From Certhia americana (taxonomy: Eukaryota; Chordata; Aves; Passeriformes; Certhiidae), in contig JAGMWU010000039.1 in NCBI GenBank assembly GCA_018697195.1, positions 449,817 through 513,816 of the forward strand: 64,000 nucleotides of DNA, in the 5' to 3' direction. The translations under genes and the position numbers were made by a program. A model generated the notes under the pieces. That model had not been told where the DNA came from, ran no database searches, and saw nothing but the letters and a program-made list of their open reading frames with translations. This document shows positions 1 to 13,455 of this stretch, in pieces (position 1 is the first letter of the stretch; the number at the start of each line of letters is the position of its first letter).

Positions 1-1334
1 CATAACCCTTGGATTTATGTATAATTAGGCCTATTTTGGGCACCTGGAAACCATGATAGAGGAACGGTTTAGGTGATAGAGCAGCAATGGATCCAAAATG
101 CAGTTATTCAAAGTTGGGCACAAAAGCAAAGAATTTCGAGCAGAAGTACTATAGAATCTTGGAAGAAACAGTTTTAGAAACTAGATGCAGAGTTAACATT
201 ACAGAACCCCTTTTAAAATCAACAATTTAATAATAGGAAACCTCTGCTCCCATTAACTAAATAAAAACTCTATAGATAGCTTGTTGAAGTAGAAGGTAAA
301 ATCAATGGCATGTGTTTTAAAAATATTCCAAACCCTGAGTCCTTTCAACTCCCCTTTCTCTATTTTCACAGCAAGTATAACTGCTGACATGTAATACAGC
401 TATACTGTATTAAGTAACCATAAATTTTAACTTTTAAATCAATTAAAATACTCCTCCATTATATGTCAGAGTGACAAGTAATAGCCTGCTGAGTGCCATG
501 GAAAATTTTGGTCAAATAGCAGATGAGGGCTGCAATCACTGACTGATACCTAGAGCAGCGGCTTTTGGTAATTCTCCCACAAGAAATCACAATTGCTGAC
601 AAAGTTCAAATTTGTCTTGACAGGATTGTCAAGGCAAACTAGAAACGTTCACAATTGCAAGTCAAAGAATTCATTTTTATTCAGCTGAAATTCACTCTAC
701 TGTTCACATACTAATGATACACAGGACTGTACCTACCACTCTCTCTGGCTGAGTAGCTGAAACCCAGATAGCAAAGACTAAAGGAAAATGGGAGCACTAA
801 GCACAAAACAGACCAGGACTTCTACAACTAATGCAGCTCCAGTTCATCTCCTAAATCCTCTGGTACATACTGCCAGAACTCTCTTGCAATGTATAGCAGA
901 CCTTGATTTTGGAAGGCAGCTTGCATTTAACTTCAGTGGGAATAAGAGCTGCTAGAATAATTGAAAATACCATCATCCCTCCCATTTCAGGAAAAGGATG
1001 TTTAACTGTTTATGCACAAAAGCACACTACTGGAGAGGCAGACAGAGTTTATGAGTGTGCATAACAAAGTGCTTATGCATAAGTTTACACATATTATATA
1101 GAAATCAAGGTGCACAGCAGAATGAGCAAACATTATTACATGCTAATCCATCACCCCCTAGAACGCACTTATGCAGCCTGTTTGTGGCATAGACTTTCAA
1201 TTTCCTTTAGCAAGGACTGCAATATTTGCATTCATTGTTACCCCACAAATATTACTCACTGACACAACAGGTCCCACAGAGAGCTAATTAAAACAAAAAA
1301 ACCTGGTGACACATTCTTTGCTTCATTAAGCAGT
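1..1334. other. Unique AT-rich non-coding DNA
   Basis: I see no exon, RNA gene or recognisable repeat in this stretch. It is AT-rich, CpG-poor and has no open frame of note on either strand. It ends where the first CR1 fragment begins. Confidence 0.6.
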
Positions 1335-1470
1335 ATCATCAAATCACTGAATGGACTGGGTTGGAAGGGACCTTGGAACCTCATCTTGTGCCAATCCCCT
1401 GCCATGGGGAAGGGCACCCTCCACTTGACCACACTGCTCAAACCCCATTTAACCTGGCTTTGAATTTCTG
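1335..1470 (-). repeat. CR1 LINE fragment (3' end, truncated)
   Basis: The + strand reads GAATGGACTGGGTTGGAAGG followed by GACCTTGGAACCTCATC, CCCTGCCATGGGGAAGGGCA, a CCACTTGACCAC block and AACCTGGCTTTGAA. In order, this is the reverse complement of the 3' untranslated end of avian CR1 LINEs. The element is therefore on the minus strand with its 3' end near 1335. It is severely 5'-truncated, as CR1 copies usually are, and moderately diverged. A short minus-strand open frame covering 1256-1441 is a by-product of the repeat and not a gene. Confidence 0.93.
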
Positions 1471-2329
1471 CCTATTCTAAAATAATCTGTTTTGGTTTTT
1501 TCCCCCCCTCCTGTAGCCATCCAAATTATTTCTGTTAAAAACAGGTGTGCAATATGCAGAATAAGCACTTGGGGAGGAAAGAAGATGACTCAACAAAGAG
1601 TAAGCTTTGAGCACCCATAGTTTCAAATGTTGCAGCAACCAGAGTGTAACTCAGTTGTAACAGCTGGATGATCCAAAAAGTCCCCATCTGAACACCTTCA
1701 GGCTTTAGACCACTTCACCCCATGCAGCTCCTAGCATGGGAGCCCACTGCTGTCAAAAAGCAGTAAGAGACCTAGAGCTTCTACTTCTATATATACTTTT
1801 CATGTTCCTAAATAACATACACAAAATAAAGCTCTAAAGTATACAAAAATGCTTTGCTATTTCAAAAAATTATTGTCATTGAGGAGCAATAATCATGAAA
1901 CCTTGTTTCCTAGGTCTTTCTTCCTCTTTCTTGCAATATCTAATAGAGAAAAAAAATGCTAACTATCCCCTTTCCTCTAGTGGGGGCACTAAGTGGGTGC
2001 CTTTCCTCCTTCCAGTCACTTCTTTTAATGGAACTGGTAAGAGATAACAGCTAAAATGGAATAGCTGTAATAACTACCCACTGTCAAATCTAGTTGGAGC
2101 TGGCTGACATTCAAAACTTATTAGGTGGGAACATAGAGACAACTCAGTTACATAAAAATTTCCTGAGGCTCTGTCTAGGGGTCTGCTGGACTTGCTACTG
2201 TAAGCCAGGAACTTTTTGCAGCATGTTAACAGTTATCAGATACTCATCTGATTCACATATCCTTGTTTGTTTTCCCCAAATAGTGTTCTAGTTTTGCACT
2301 TGTCTATTGATGTCTCATTACTGAATTTG
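1471..2329. other. Unique non-coding DNA
   Basis: AT-rich sequence with short pyrimidine stretches (for example near 1490-1515 and 1965-2010). No repeat family, exon or RNA is recognised. Confidence 0.55.
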
Positions 2330-3830
2330 CAGAAGCTTGACCACAGTGGAGAGCGCTGTTGTCTTTTTTGTGGTTTTGGACTCCAAATGCGGACTTTCCT
2401 TGAAGACATCTTTGCAACATTTCCTGGACTTTCCTCTGAGCCATTCTGATTTTAATGAGCCCATACAAAGCAGTTTCAGGCAACACTTACCATACCTTCC
2501 CTTGAAAATCTGTATCTGTGGTCCTGCATCTACAAAAACAGTGTTTCTAAGCTGCTTAAACACACTTGTAAGAAGTGTTTTCCAGGCTCTTTACACCAGC
2601 AAGGACTCAAAGACAGTCCAAGAGGAACTTGCTAATGCTTGGGAGAAGCAAGGCTGTTATCCAAATTTCACAGTCATACAGAGGAATTTTAATAAAAGTA
2701 AATGCATACCAAGCACTTGTTTGAAGTTCAACGCTTCTTTCATTCCAGAAACACTGCTTTAATCTCACAAATGCTGCTCTGCCTTTTGTTACCCTCACTG
2801 GTGACTGTGTTGTCAAGTGCAGCAGCGCTCAGGCAACTTGCTGCAGAAGCAGCACAAATTGCCTACAAATGTCAAGCCCATGAATGTTTCCCAGCAGAGC
2901 CAGGCTGTAGCAGCATCTCAAGTTTGCCTCACACAAGTGCTCAGGCCAAGCTGCTTGGCAGAATAACATGGAGAGTCAGTCCCTTCTGCTCTCAGCCCTT
3001 CAGGAACCAACTGCAGTGGCTGGCAGAGAGCAGCAGGCTGCAGGTTATCGGCTGCGCAACCTTGGACTTGACGCAAAAAGTTGGAAATTCCCCTAACCCT
3101 GTGATACAGGGTGCAGTCTCCCCTACCACAGTCAGCAAACAGGTCAAGAAGCAGCCCAGCCTACAAGATACCAAGGTGGATGAGTGCAGGGATGAAGCCT
3201 TGTGCCCTTCTCAAGGAGGAAAGCTGTGATGTTTTGCCCCAGCTGAAAGCACGCACTGGAGCTGCCAAATCAAAGGCTTGCCCAAACAGCTGAATTTTGC
3301 TGAAGCCTGAAGAAACCCTTGAGGTTAATGGTACTACAGGTTTTGGTTTACCTGACAAAGGAAATATACAGGCCTTTATTCTCAGCTTTTCTGAGATTTC
3401 CTTGGCTGAAAAACTGCATTAACTGCTCCTCAACCAAGCTAAACCTGCAGTCAGACGGCCATTATTCCAGCAAAGGTAGAAGCTTCTTTTTGCTGCCAGA
3501 AAGGAAAGAATACACCATTTTCCAAGGCATGAGCTCTACTCTTTCCATAGAATAGAATCTCTGCATGCTTGAACTCTTGAGGAATCACCTGCTTTTTCCT
3601 TGATGCCTGCAAACAGTTGTGCCTTTGTCAGGCCAGGTGGTCCTCTCCGAAGAGAAGTACCACAAGTGCCTACTGCTCTTCTCCAAAGTACTTACAGGAC
3701 AGTCAGAAGAGCTCGTGCTGTTTTGCTGCCTGCTGGTCTTGGCTGGGTAGGTTGGAAAACTTCATTTGATGCTTCATTAAAGATGCTAGATAGAAATTTT
3801 AATAAAGGGGTGAAGTGCTTGCTTCATTGA
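2330..3830 (+). other. Open-frame-rich block, no recognised protein
   Basis: Several + strand open frames follow one another with frame changes: about 2337-2762 (141 codons), 2702-3229 (175 codons), 3319-3555 and 3600-3830. Base composition is richer in G+C than the flanks. The predicted peptides have no domain, signal peptide or motif that I recognise. The 175-codon frame has a hydrophobic stretch (MLLCLLLPSLVTVLSSAAAL) near residue 24, but no convincing initiation context. The frames overlap or abut without clear splice signals. The block could be an unrecognised decayed repeat, a retrocopy, a non-coding exon or chance. I do not call a gene. Confidence 0.25.
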
Positions 3831-4339
3831 TTTGGCTTTTCCTTGTAGCTGGTTCTCAGCATCTGACAGTCTTGACTATGGACTGATGCAACACCACTGA
3901 ATTTACAGCCACAGACCTTCAAATCTGTTCTTATGCCTTTACTGCCATTTAGTTTCAGCTTAAACCAATGGCAACACCCCACCCCCATCCCCCTCCACTG
4001 CCTCTAATTTTTTTCAGGAACTGCACATGCAGCCAAAACAAATTCAAATTCAGAGTGGTCACGGTGAAAACAGAGCTGACAAACATCACTGTGAAAGGTC
4101 CCCATAAACACTGGTCCCACCTGGCAGCAGAAGGTATAACAACTACACAAAAACAAGGAAAGAACTGAGTTACAGTGGCTTTCATAAATATTGTAGATAC
4201 TGCTTAAAGCACAGCCCACAAATAATGCAACTGCCCATGCTCCTCAAGGCATTTAGCATCTATTTTAAAGTTACTATGGTTGCATGAAAAGAAAAAAACA
4301 CCCAACGAACTATGATATGAAGAGAGTCTAAGTCCATGA
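3831..4339. other. Unique non-coding DNA with a short C-rich run
   Basis: There is a short CACCCCCATCCCCCTCCA-like C-rich run near 3977-3999. Otherwise no feature is recognised. Confidence 0.5.
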
Positions 4340-4570
4340 ATGAATATTGATAAACTGCTGATCGTGATGCGCCATAATTATTCTTAGAGCATGAGGTCAC
4401 AATCCTAAATTATGAAACTGCTGAAATAATATTTTTAAAGTTTCATCTTTCCCTTATGCATAAAAATCTCTGCTAAGCCTGCAAAATCTTGACCTCAAAT
4501 GTAAGGACATTATGCTACTTTAATAAATTATATAGAAGGCTTGACTTGTGATCAAGAAAATATTAAGACT
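4340..4570. promoter_or_regulatory. AT-rich block resembling a conserved non-coding element
   Basis: This stretch lacks simple repeats and is dense in homeodomain-like and POU-like words: GCCATAATTATTC near 4370, CTAAATTATGAAAC near 4405, and TTATGCATAAAAATC near 4455. It also has a GAGGTCACA nuclear-receptor-like half site near 4390. Such composition is typical of vertebrate developmental enhancers, but conservation cannot be tested from one sequence. The call is inference. Confidence 0.25.
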
Positions 4571-7393
4571 TGGGTTATTATATTTTACATTATTTCTTTA
4601 CTCATTAAACCTGAAGAGCTTTCATTAAGAATAGAGAGTAATTCAATTCACTTACATATTATTAACAAAACATGGTATACCTATTTAAATTCCAGTGCTA
4701 AAGAATGACAGGAATAAATCAGTTGAAATGCAGGTGATATAGAAGAAAACCAGAACCTCATATATAAAGAAAAAACTTCAACATTTTAATGTAGCCTAAG
4801 TTTATTTGAATGGGAATTATGCCTTGAAAAAAAGAAGTTTACAGAAAAAAAAAAAAAGGATTACTTTGGATACTGTTGTCTTAAGCAAATACACTTCAGC
4901 TCTATACTTAATTAGAAGTAGACAGCAAATTTTTTTGGTGTCTCCTATTCCTGTTGAAAATTTGACATCTTGCTCCTGTTGCTGATAAGGCTGCAGTGGC
5001 CTGTCTGCAAGGCTGAAAAGTTCCCCACCACGGCTGTTACTCAAGTGCACAAGTACAGCCGTGGCTCCAATTAACTATTTATGAGCTGTTCCACTGCTCT
5101 AGAAAAAGTGCACTATCAGAAAAAACCTGCTCATTAGAAAGCAGCCTGTTAAGGTATTTTAAAATATAACAGTGCAACTTCAGTAGACACATGCACATTA
5201 TTTTTTAAGGAGAGAAGGAACCAAAGCATTTTCCTCTGGAGCTGAATGTTTTAAAATTTTAATGAAGAAAGGATTTAGGATTGTATTGTAAGAAACAATA
5301 TCTCGTTGACAGAAATGTAGTTAAGATAATCCTGCAAATCTTTCCCATTATATTATTTCTCTCTCTTTTTACCCTAGGCATACACATGCTTCCAATAGGC
5401 TGAAGACTGGCAAGGAAAAAAAGGACTGGGTGATGCTTCCAGGTGACTCCTCCTGTAAGGGAATCTCTGCCACAGCTTCCCTTTGTATCCACAACACTAC
5501 TGGAAATAACTGCACTTCGAAGCTGAAATTCCTTTCTCAAATGTAGCAAAATATAAACTATTTAAGTTTACATTTTGAAAATGTAAAGAAAAGATGGCAA
5601 AATTATTCTCTTCTGATAATGCTAAGCAGATGGGGAGCTGTGGGGGAGAATATGGCAAACCTGTCCCAGTCAACCAACTCTATCTACCACTCTAAATTCT
5701 TGAGAGTGCTCTGAGGTGCTCTGGCTACTACTGATAGCACAGAAAGATTATATCCAGTACTTTTGTGTTCTACAGTCCTTAAGTCTGTCAAGAAATTCAC
5801 ACATGTAAAATAGTCCTAACTGAAGCTGTGTCCTTCATCCCCACTTTTCTGCAATTTCTTTATTCAAAGCACCCCAGAAACCACATTACCTAATACTCTA
5901 CCCAGCAGAGATATTTTGGACAAACACAAAACCACAAAAAAACATTTTGAAACTGAATTATCAGATTGATGGGTGACACCAAAGCACGACCTGTCAAACT
6001 GTTACTGAACTTCACCTTCTAAATTACTGTCTACTCAGTTGTTTCAAATGTGTGTCACTTTGTTAGTCCAAATGAGCTTGTAGCTTAAAATATTCCTGCA
6101 TCCCACACATTTTTTCCTGGAAGGTAACGTGATGGAGCCCATCTGAAATTCTGTCTGGCATGTTTACCTGTCTCAAGTCCCCCCTTTACTTTGCAGCATC
6201 CTTCCCCCTGCTGTGCGTCCGTCAGAACAACATTTTCCTGCAACAAAGCATGTGAACAACCATCACCTGCACGAGGACATGTTACACAGAGAAATTAATA
6301 AGTGAAAAACCTTGTTGTAAATTGCTGGCACTTTGATGTTAGCTTACTGCTCACACTTGATCTTAACATTCACCCACCCACATGTCCAGATCTCCAAGGA
6401 TGACTTGAGGGATCCAACACCTCACCAGTTTACTTCTGTATATTAATGTTGACAGCCCAACAGCCCTCCTTTCCCTCTCTCTCTTGCCTCTCTTCTCTAT
6501 GTCCTCATAAACAATGCCACCTAAAAATAAAATGATATGTGAGAACAACGAAGGGCAATAGTGAGACTTAGCCCAGCAGCAGAGCCAAAGTATGACATTT
6601 TCAGCTGCTGCATGCTGCTAACTCTGATCCTGTTAGGGCCAGGTTCAAAACTGCCTCAGATTAGATACAGTAACACAATTCTGAGCTGCTCCAGAGTTTT
6701 GTTTCAGTTCCGCTGCCAGCCTGCAGAGGGGAGCTAACAGACCAAAGAACAAATGACATGCATGACGTATAACGATCCTCCCCCACCACGAACCTCCTTA
6801 ATTCTCTACAAGGGATGTATATGAAATACAGGAGAGGTCATATAGGTACCCACTGAAAGAATAAAACGTTAATAAACAAATAAAAAAAAAAATAATAGTG
6901 ATTTGCTCTTGGTTCTCCTAGTAAGACGAAATCAGTGTTGCGCTGTGTGATCAGCACCTTAGCGTACTACCCTTAATAAAGTTTTTCTTTTCCTATATTT
7001 TCCAATAATCTTCCAGCCTTTTGCCTTTCCGCTGAAGGCAATCTCTTCATACTTTACGCGTCATGGAGCCAAAATGGGTACAACAGTGTTTAACAATGAT
7101 TCCCTGAAATCTCTTGGGAGAAGAGAGGGAAAAGATAAGAAGAAAGAAATTAAGGAGTATATTTAGTCCTATCTCTTACCATTTTACCATAACATGGTGG
7201 GAGGGGGGAAGAAAAGGAGAAAGTCTAATTTAGTGGTCTGAATGATATTTTGGAATCTCTACATACTTCCAAGGCTACTTCTAAAGAAAGTTTTATGCAT
7301 ATGCAAGTCTGTTCATGGAAAGGTACCATATGCTTATAATCATTTATCCTTTATACAATGCATACTTCATGAAATTTGTATGGTCTTCTTGTC
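4571..7393. other. Unique non-coding DNA with short A runs
   Basis: A runs lie at about 4846-4858 and 6882-6892. Short open frames (for example 5259-5549 minus) match nothing recognised. No tRNA, snRNA or mobile element was seen. Confidence 0.5.
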
Positions 7394-7414
7394 TTTTTTT
7401 TTTTTTTTTTTTTT
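7394..7414. repeat. Poly-T run
   Basis: An uninterrupted run of about 21 T residues followed by CTCCCTTCCC. It could be a homopolymer expansion or the reverse complement of an old poly-A tail, but no retroposed gene is visible next to it. Confidence 0.9.
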
Positions 7415-10400
7415 CTCCCTTCCCTAACAGTGAGATTCACAGATCTGGAAGGATGTTAAATACTAAATCTGCAGAAGTTCATGACAGTCTATGGCAAAAC
7501 TCCATTTTACTTTGGATTAAACATACTTGGTGACGTTCCAAGCGAGCCCGTCACTATGTGCACAAATGGGACTTCACTGGTTCCCCAGGAGAGAGAGAGA
7601 GCTTGTTGGCTCTGTATGTGCTCCCTGAAGACATTTGTGTAAGAAATGACAGGCATGTTATCTTGATACACAGAATCTGCAAGTGCTAGAAGTTGAATGT
7701 GCTCAACTGAGACAGGGATTGAATGTCCCATTCAAGAGTTATGAGCACTGCCTACAGTGCTGTGCAAGTTCTGCTGCAAATTTATGTATGAACTGGAACA
7801 GGCAAGAAAGCCCTTCCCTTCACTGGTTGCTAACTTGCTTTTATAGCTAATATCCAACTATTTGAGGAGACTTAACAAATTGCAAACAATTCTTCACCCT
7901 CTTTCCATCTCCCTAGTATAGTTAGGGATGAATACATATAAGCTTTTAAGACTTTTCCTCAGTTTTTGGTCAGTATCTGTTAATTACTTCAGCTTGAACT
8001 GCGCCTTCTTCAGTGTTACAGCATAATTGAAGCATTAAACTTGAATATGTTAAGGAGACCAGAAGAGTTACATATACTTTTCACTTCTAAGCTTTCACTT
8101 CAAGAGGTTTTTTTCTGTGATTGCCTTAGTTTGTATTCCTTTCCTTATTTCCTCAAGCTTTACTCTCAAGATTCAGACATTTTCTTCCACTCTTCTGCAT
8201 GCTAAACACATCTTCTGACATCTTAAAGGCCTCAGATGTCAGGTATGTAAACTATTTTCCTTTAGGAACAGAATTGGCACAATAGCCGATCTCAAAGCTA
8301 AGTGAATTTGAGGCTGAAACTTGCCTTCAAGTTTTATTCGTGTTTATCAGCAATGACATCTTGATAATCTTGGCTTTGGCGAAATAAGAAATGTTGTATT
8401 AATTTACTTTTTTTTTTCCTCAAGTATGTCATCATGGAATTTGAATATACTCTACTATGTATGTTCATATATTTTTCAATACAATTTCCCAGATTTCTTC
8501 TAGATTTTTCTTCATCTAAACACAAAACTAGGAGCTTGGCTTACCTCATCCCAACTCAGCCAAAAATTATATATGCGATGCCTGCACTAAAGTAAAAATA
8601 CTGTCTTTGGCATTTTTGGTTGTCTGCTGAAGCTGACTCCTTGTATAACCCAACACAGTTTATCCCAATCCTTTATTCAGACTAAACTGACTGTGTAACC
8701 ACCCATAATCCAGAGGCAGCACCTGTTGGGTTTGTACTAACAACTCGATATTTAAGTAAACTCTTCTCAGCTGGAGCTAGCAAAAATACCCTGCACTAGC
8801 AAATCCTAGACTGATGGAACTGAGATGGGTTTCAGTAAATTATGCCAGTATTTTTACTTCCAAGAAAAAAAAAAAAAAATTATAATGAACAGGATAATCT
8901 CTAGGCAAGATGTTTAAAATTTATAAAAAAAACAAGTATCAAAAGATATCCTTAGAAAAGTTAGGATACCAGTTTTGTTAAAGCAAGAAAGAAAACTTCC
9001 ATCCCACCATCCTTTTTACCTCTTCCTAAATGTTTCCTCAATTCCCAACAGAATACATCCAAGACTAACACCTAGTCACTGTGGTAGGCATTGCTTTTCA
9101 GGCAGCCATGCAGAAAGCAGTTATGCAATATTTGAATAAATATTCAACATTCAACATACTGCCAGTTCTTCACCATTCTCATTTTTAAATGATAAATGCA
9201 AAGATACTACACAGACCGACACATATCTCAAATATGCATATCTCAAAAATCTACCTTGGATAGTCAAAGAGACATTTTTGGGAATGAAGACTGGCAGCTC
9301 AGCTTTCTGACACAAATCAAGGTCAAAATTCTGCAAACTCGCGTACTAAAAAGCAGGAATTGAAGGTTCATAAAGCCAGGCAAACCAGCTTTGATGCTAT
9401 CACAATAACTCTGTAGTTACTGTGCAGGAGTAATAACCCCATGAGTTCCAGGAATATCCCCTAGCACTGGGAAGTCACAGCACAAAGGACACTGGTGAGC
9501 CAAATTTTCCAAGTGACTTGTGTATTCAGTGAGGGAGCCAAAGTTTTTTAGAAACATCTCTAATCACAAATGAAAGTAGGCTCAAGCCTGGTGCAGCTTA
9601 TAGCAAGTTAAAAGGCCAGTCCAGAAGCTGAGAACACCAGGTTGGATGGAATATCATTGGGATGCCTTGGCACCAGAGGCCACAGGGTCTTGGAAGCTGG
9701 TTCTACATGACCAAGCTGTCACATGCTCAACAAAGGCTGCTTTGCCTTAGTGTCACGGGTTCAGTGATCATGGCCAGACTTCACAAGTACAAATTTATAT
9801 AATTAAACCCCTTATTACAACAACAAACATAAGTATGAACATACATATTAGATACAGGACCACACTTTGTTGGTTGGGTGTTTTTACTGCACAGCACCAT
9901 TTTGGAATTGGGAAAATACAAAATATTAAAAGTGGTAATTATGGAGACAGGTGGGACACAGCAATATTTCCTTTCTGGTACTGGTTTCCTCAAACATTAA
10001 TACTGGACAGAAGCCCTTAAATCAACTCAATTCTATGCTACTTATAAATTTAATGCTGCCTTCTCACTGCATAAATAATGATCTGATTAAGTGGCTATAA
10101 AATATGGAGACTGTTTCCTCTTTTTTTTTTTCCCTAACCACTACCTTGAAACAGACCACTGAGACATCGTATAGAGAGACAGCAATGAAATGTCACAAGG
10201 AACTTCTACTGACACAAAACCCCACAAATCCACAAGAATCCATCTTCCTAAGGTCTGTGAGAGCTACCAGATATCCTGACAGTGACATGCTCCCACCTCA
10301 CAAGATACGAACTAAATAATCATTAAAAAAAAAATAAATTAAAAAATCAACATTTAAGCATACTGGAAAGGGTCCCATGCTGGCCATTTCAAGGCAGATG

Positions 10401-11817
10401 GCACAGCAACAAAAATCAACCTACCAATGTATTCCTGGGGAAAACAAAAGCAATACCAGAAAGCCAAACAAATTGTATGTCAGGGAACTGTTTCCCTCTG
10501 GGAAGCACTTCTGAGTTCTGAAGGAACAACATTCCCTTATGCCAAATGGACATGATTTCTTCCTGTTATCAGTCCTTTGAGATGGGAGAAGCTATTGGTA
10601 TAGTTAAGAATAGGAACAGAATCCCAAGGCGTCCATTCTACAACAATATTAGAAATCTTTTGCAAGGATTCTTCTTTCTATTCATCAGCTAAAGAAATTG
10701 ACAGATAAATCTTGAGCTCTTTTTATTAAAATCTCCAGGGACATTTCCATTTCTGGTTTATGGTGATGTGAATTTGCCCTGCCTCTACTTAGGGTACTCT
10801 GGTTCCTGAGCCTTGGAATTAAAAAGCTATTGATTATACAAAATTGAATACTCAATTTGAACATGGAAGATTTTACTTTTACAGGGACTGTCAGTACAAT
10901 CAAATCCAAACCTCAGCCTTTGCAGCTTCTCTCTGTTATGGGGCCAACCACTGCTTCCAGAAGAGTGGTACAGCCATGGCATCAGAGAGGTGAGCAGTGT
11001 AAATAAGTCATCTCAGATGACATAATCCATATACACGTAGCTGGATGGGCAGGAAAATCTTGTTTTCATAGGCTTAAAGACCTAAGTCCCACCAGGAACC
11101 ACGATAAAATTCCTAACAAAGTCAAGGCAGGCCAGAAATCCACCTCATGACTGACCCAGCATCCCAGAGCAGCTACTGGGCTGCATCACAATTAAGTCTT
11201 TCCCTTAAACCAATCCCCAGCCACAAAGCCAGAGCAGGAACATGAGCAATGATCAAGCAAGCAGCCAGGAGGCAACATACTCCTCACAGAAATTTTATCC
11301 TCAGAAAAGGGCATTTTTTTTGCAACTGGGCAAAAAGAAGCTTAAATATATTAAATACTAGCAAAATGCACATCTGTCCCCTCTCCCTTCCCCCTACCCC
11401 CCAACCTATGATCAAGGGAGTAGATTTTTAACTCCCATTTTAGTTATATTCCCCCTTTCATATTTCAATGTTTCCTGGTTCAGTCAAAGAATGAAAACAA
11501 ACAAAAGCACCATAAAAAACAAAAGCAGAAACAGAAACTTGAAATTGCTTCTGGATACAGGTTTCTTTAATGCACACAGTGTTGGCTGAAGCTCAAGAAT
11601 AGTTAAACAGTAATTTTAATTTACAGTATTCAAAGAGGAACTGTAATAACTGTACATCTGGGCAGTGGGCTGAAGTGGCAGAGATGATGTTTTATTCCTT
11701 CTCTTCCACACTTAAGGATATGGTAGCTAGCATTTAAAACCAAGCAGAAAGGTAAGCACTTGCAGTGTGACAAAGCTTACACGTGAACTACACTCAAGTA
11801 TTTTTTAAAATTATAGG
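7415..11817. other. Unique non-coding DNA
   Basis: Apart from homopolymer runs at about 8408-8417 (T), 8865-8879 (A), 10121-10131 (T) and 10325-10334 (A), I recognise nothing. A minus-strand open frame at 7507-7731 (74 codons) matches no known protein. A splice-like segment near 10944-11010 (pyrimidines, then TTTGCAG, later GAGAGGTGAGC) is too weak to annotate as an exon. Confidence 0.5.
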
Positions 11818-11871
11818 TATATATATATATATATATACATACATATACATATATACATACACCCCATAAAC
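11818..11871. repeat. TA / CATA microsatellite
   Basis: A (TA)n run of about 20 bases passes into an imperfect (CATA)n / (CATATA)n run. It is a compound dinucleotide-tetranucleotide repeat likely to vary in length between individuals. Confidence 0.95.
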
Positions 11872-13424
11872 AGAAAAGTCACCAAATAAATTATCTGCAA
11901 AGTTTACTTCTCCATTAAAGGCACAAGCTGTCACTGCTGGGAGCCAGAAGCTGAATGCCATTAAGATGCAGACTGCAGGAACTGGCCAAGAGGCAGGAGC
12001 TTCCTGGAGGCCCCCTGCACATGAACTGTACAATGCTGGTACACAGCTCTTCATAAGATTACTGAATTACACAGTTACCCTTACTACTAGCCACCTGCCC
12101 TGCTATGACTAGCAGATGATACAGTTGAAAGAATTCAAAAGAAAGAATGAAACTCCCCCAAACCTCATGAAAACTATCATTGGATATGTGCTCAGGTTGA
12201 CTACAGGTTCTACAGTTACAACTGCAAAACACCATAAAATGTTAAAGATATTAGCTACTCCCGCCACCCATTTTGCATTAAATTTTGCAGCAAAGCAACA
12301 CCAGTGGAACAGCAGCTACAACTAAAGTTGCCAAACAACTCTCCTTTTACTGATACAAAAATTTTTCTCTATTTACTCTGCTTAAAACTAAGCATTAACA
12401 TTTTACAACATGGGTGTGTTTCAGGCCAAAAGAATCCGTGTTTTAAGAAAAACGCTATGGATGTTTCTGAAAAAGCGAAGTGAAGGGAGAACACTATTTG
12501 GACAGTATTCACATTTCCTACAATTGATCCTTTGAGAACCAGTATTTCCACCTTTTAGCATACAGACTTTGAATTAACCTTGGAGCCAGAGGTGGTGCTT
12601 TTTCCAGCGGAGGGAAAATCCACTCAAACCCACCTAAAAGCAGTGTTTGCATGCACTCGGGAGTGGTTTGCAGTACTTGGCAGCAGTGTGCCCTCCATTT
12701 TAGCTACACTGAGCAAGCTGCAGACGATGGCTGAGCAAAGTTCACTCTCCTCCCTTTGCACAGCTCATTCTTCCCGTGAACAGCTGCACCTGAACTGAGA
12801 TGAAGAATGCCTGAATCCCACCTCATCTCTGCAAACACCTTGCTATAAATGCAGACTGAGAAGGAAGGGAAAGTCCCAACCTAAACACAAAGGGACCAGG
12901 ACAGGCAGCACAACTGTATTTACCTGAAGCTGCTGAGATGCAATGAGTGGTTGTAAACAGAGGATTACAAGGAGAAGGGCAAGGTGGAAATGTGCCAGCA
13001 GCAGAAGAAAGGAGGAGACCAACTGCTGGGAAGAGCAGCAAAAGAGCTCTTCAGCAATGTGGATGAAAATGTAGGGTTATTTAGAACAGAGTACAAGACG
13101 AGGCAGAGCAGTGAAGACTCCATCACATCACAAACATCTCCCTGTGCCTCACTGCTACTTACAGCTTCTTTCTACAGCAAGTCTGTCAGCAGAAGCAGCA
13201 AGGTTCATTTTTAAGGTTCAGTGAGCCACATGGAAGATAACACTCTTCCATGAAATGGAATTCACTCCACCTGCTTTCTTAAGAGGCCTCAGAAGTACTT
13301 GTGACTGTAAAGCTTTGTGACTGTATACAAACTTACCTATTACAACTCTGCATTGTCTCAGGCTGAACAGCCTATTACCTGGACAGCAAATTTAGAAGAG
13401 AAAATTCAAGTATATTCTGTAACT
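11872..13424. other. Unique non-coding DNA
   Basis: No feature is recognised. Short open frames on both strands overlap each other and show no splice or domain support. Confidence 0.5.
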
Positions 13425-13455
13425 AAAAAAAAACCCAAAAAACCAAAAAAACAAC
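13425..13455 (+). repeat. A/C-rich tract
   Basis: An A run of nine is followed by CCC and further A runs broken by CC and C. It belongs to a class of A-rich, C-interrupted tracts that recur through the window in the same orientation. Confidence 0.85.

Noticed and set aside
9749..9790. TGTCACGGGTTC resembling the start of a bird LTR
   Set aside because: No matching partner LTR, no internal retroviral sequence and no TG...CA bounded unit could be found.
10944..11010. Possible + strand exon between TTTGCAG and GAGAGGTGAGC
   Set aside because: The pyrimidine tract is weak, all three peptides are unrecognised, and no neighbouring exon is visible.
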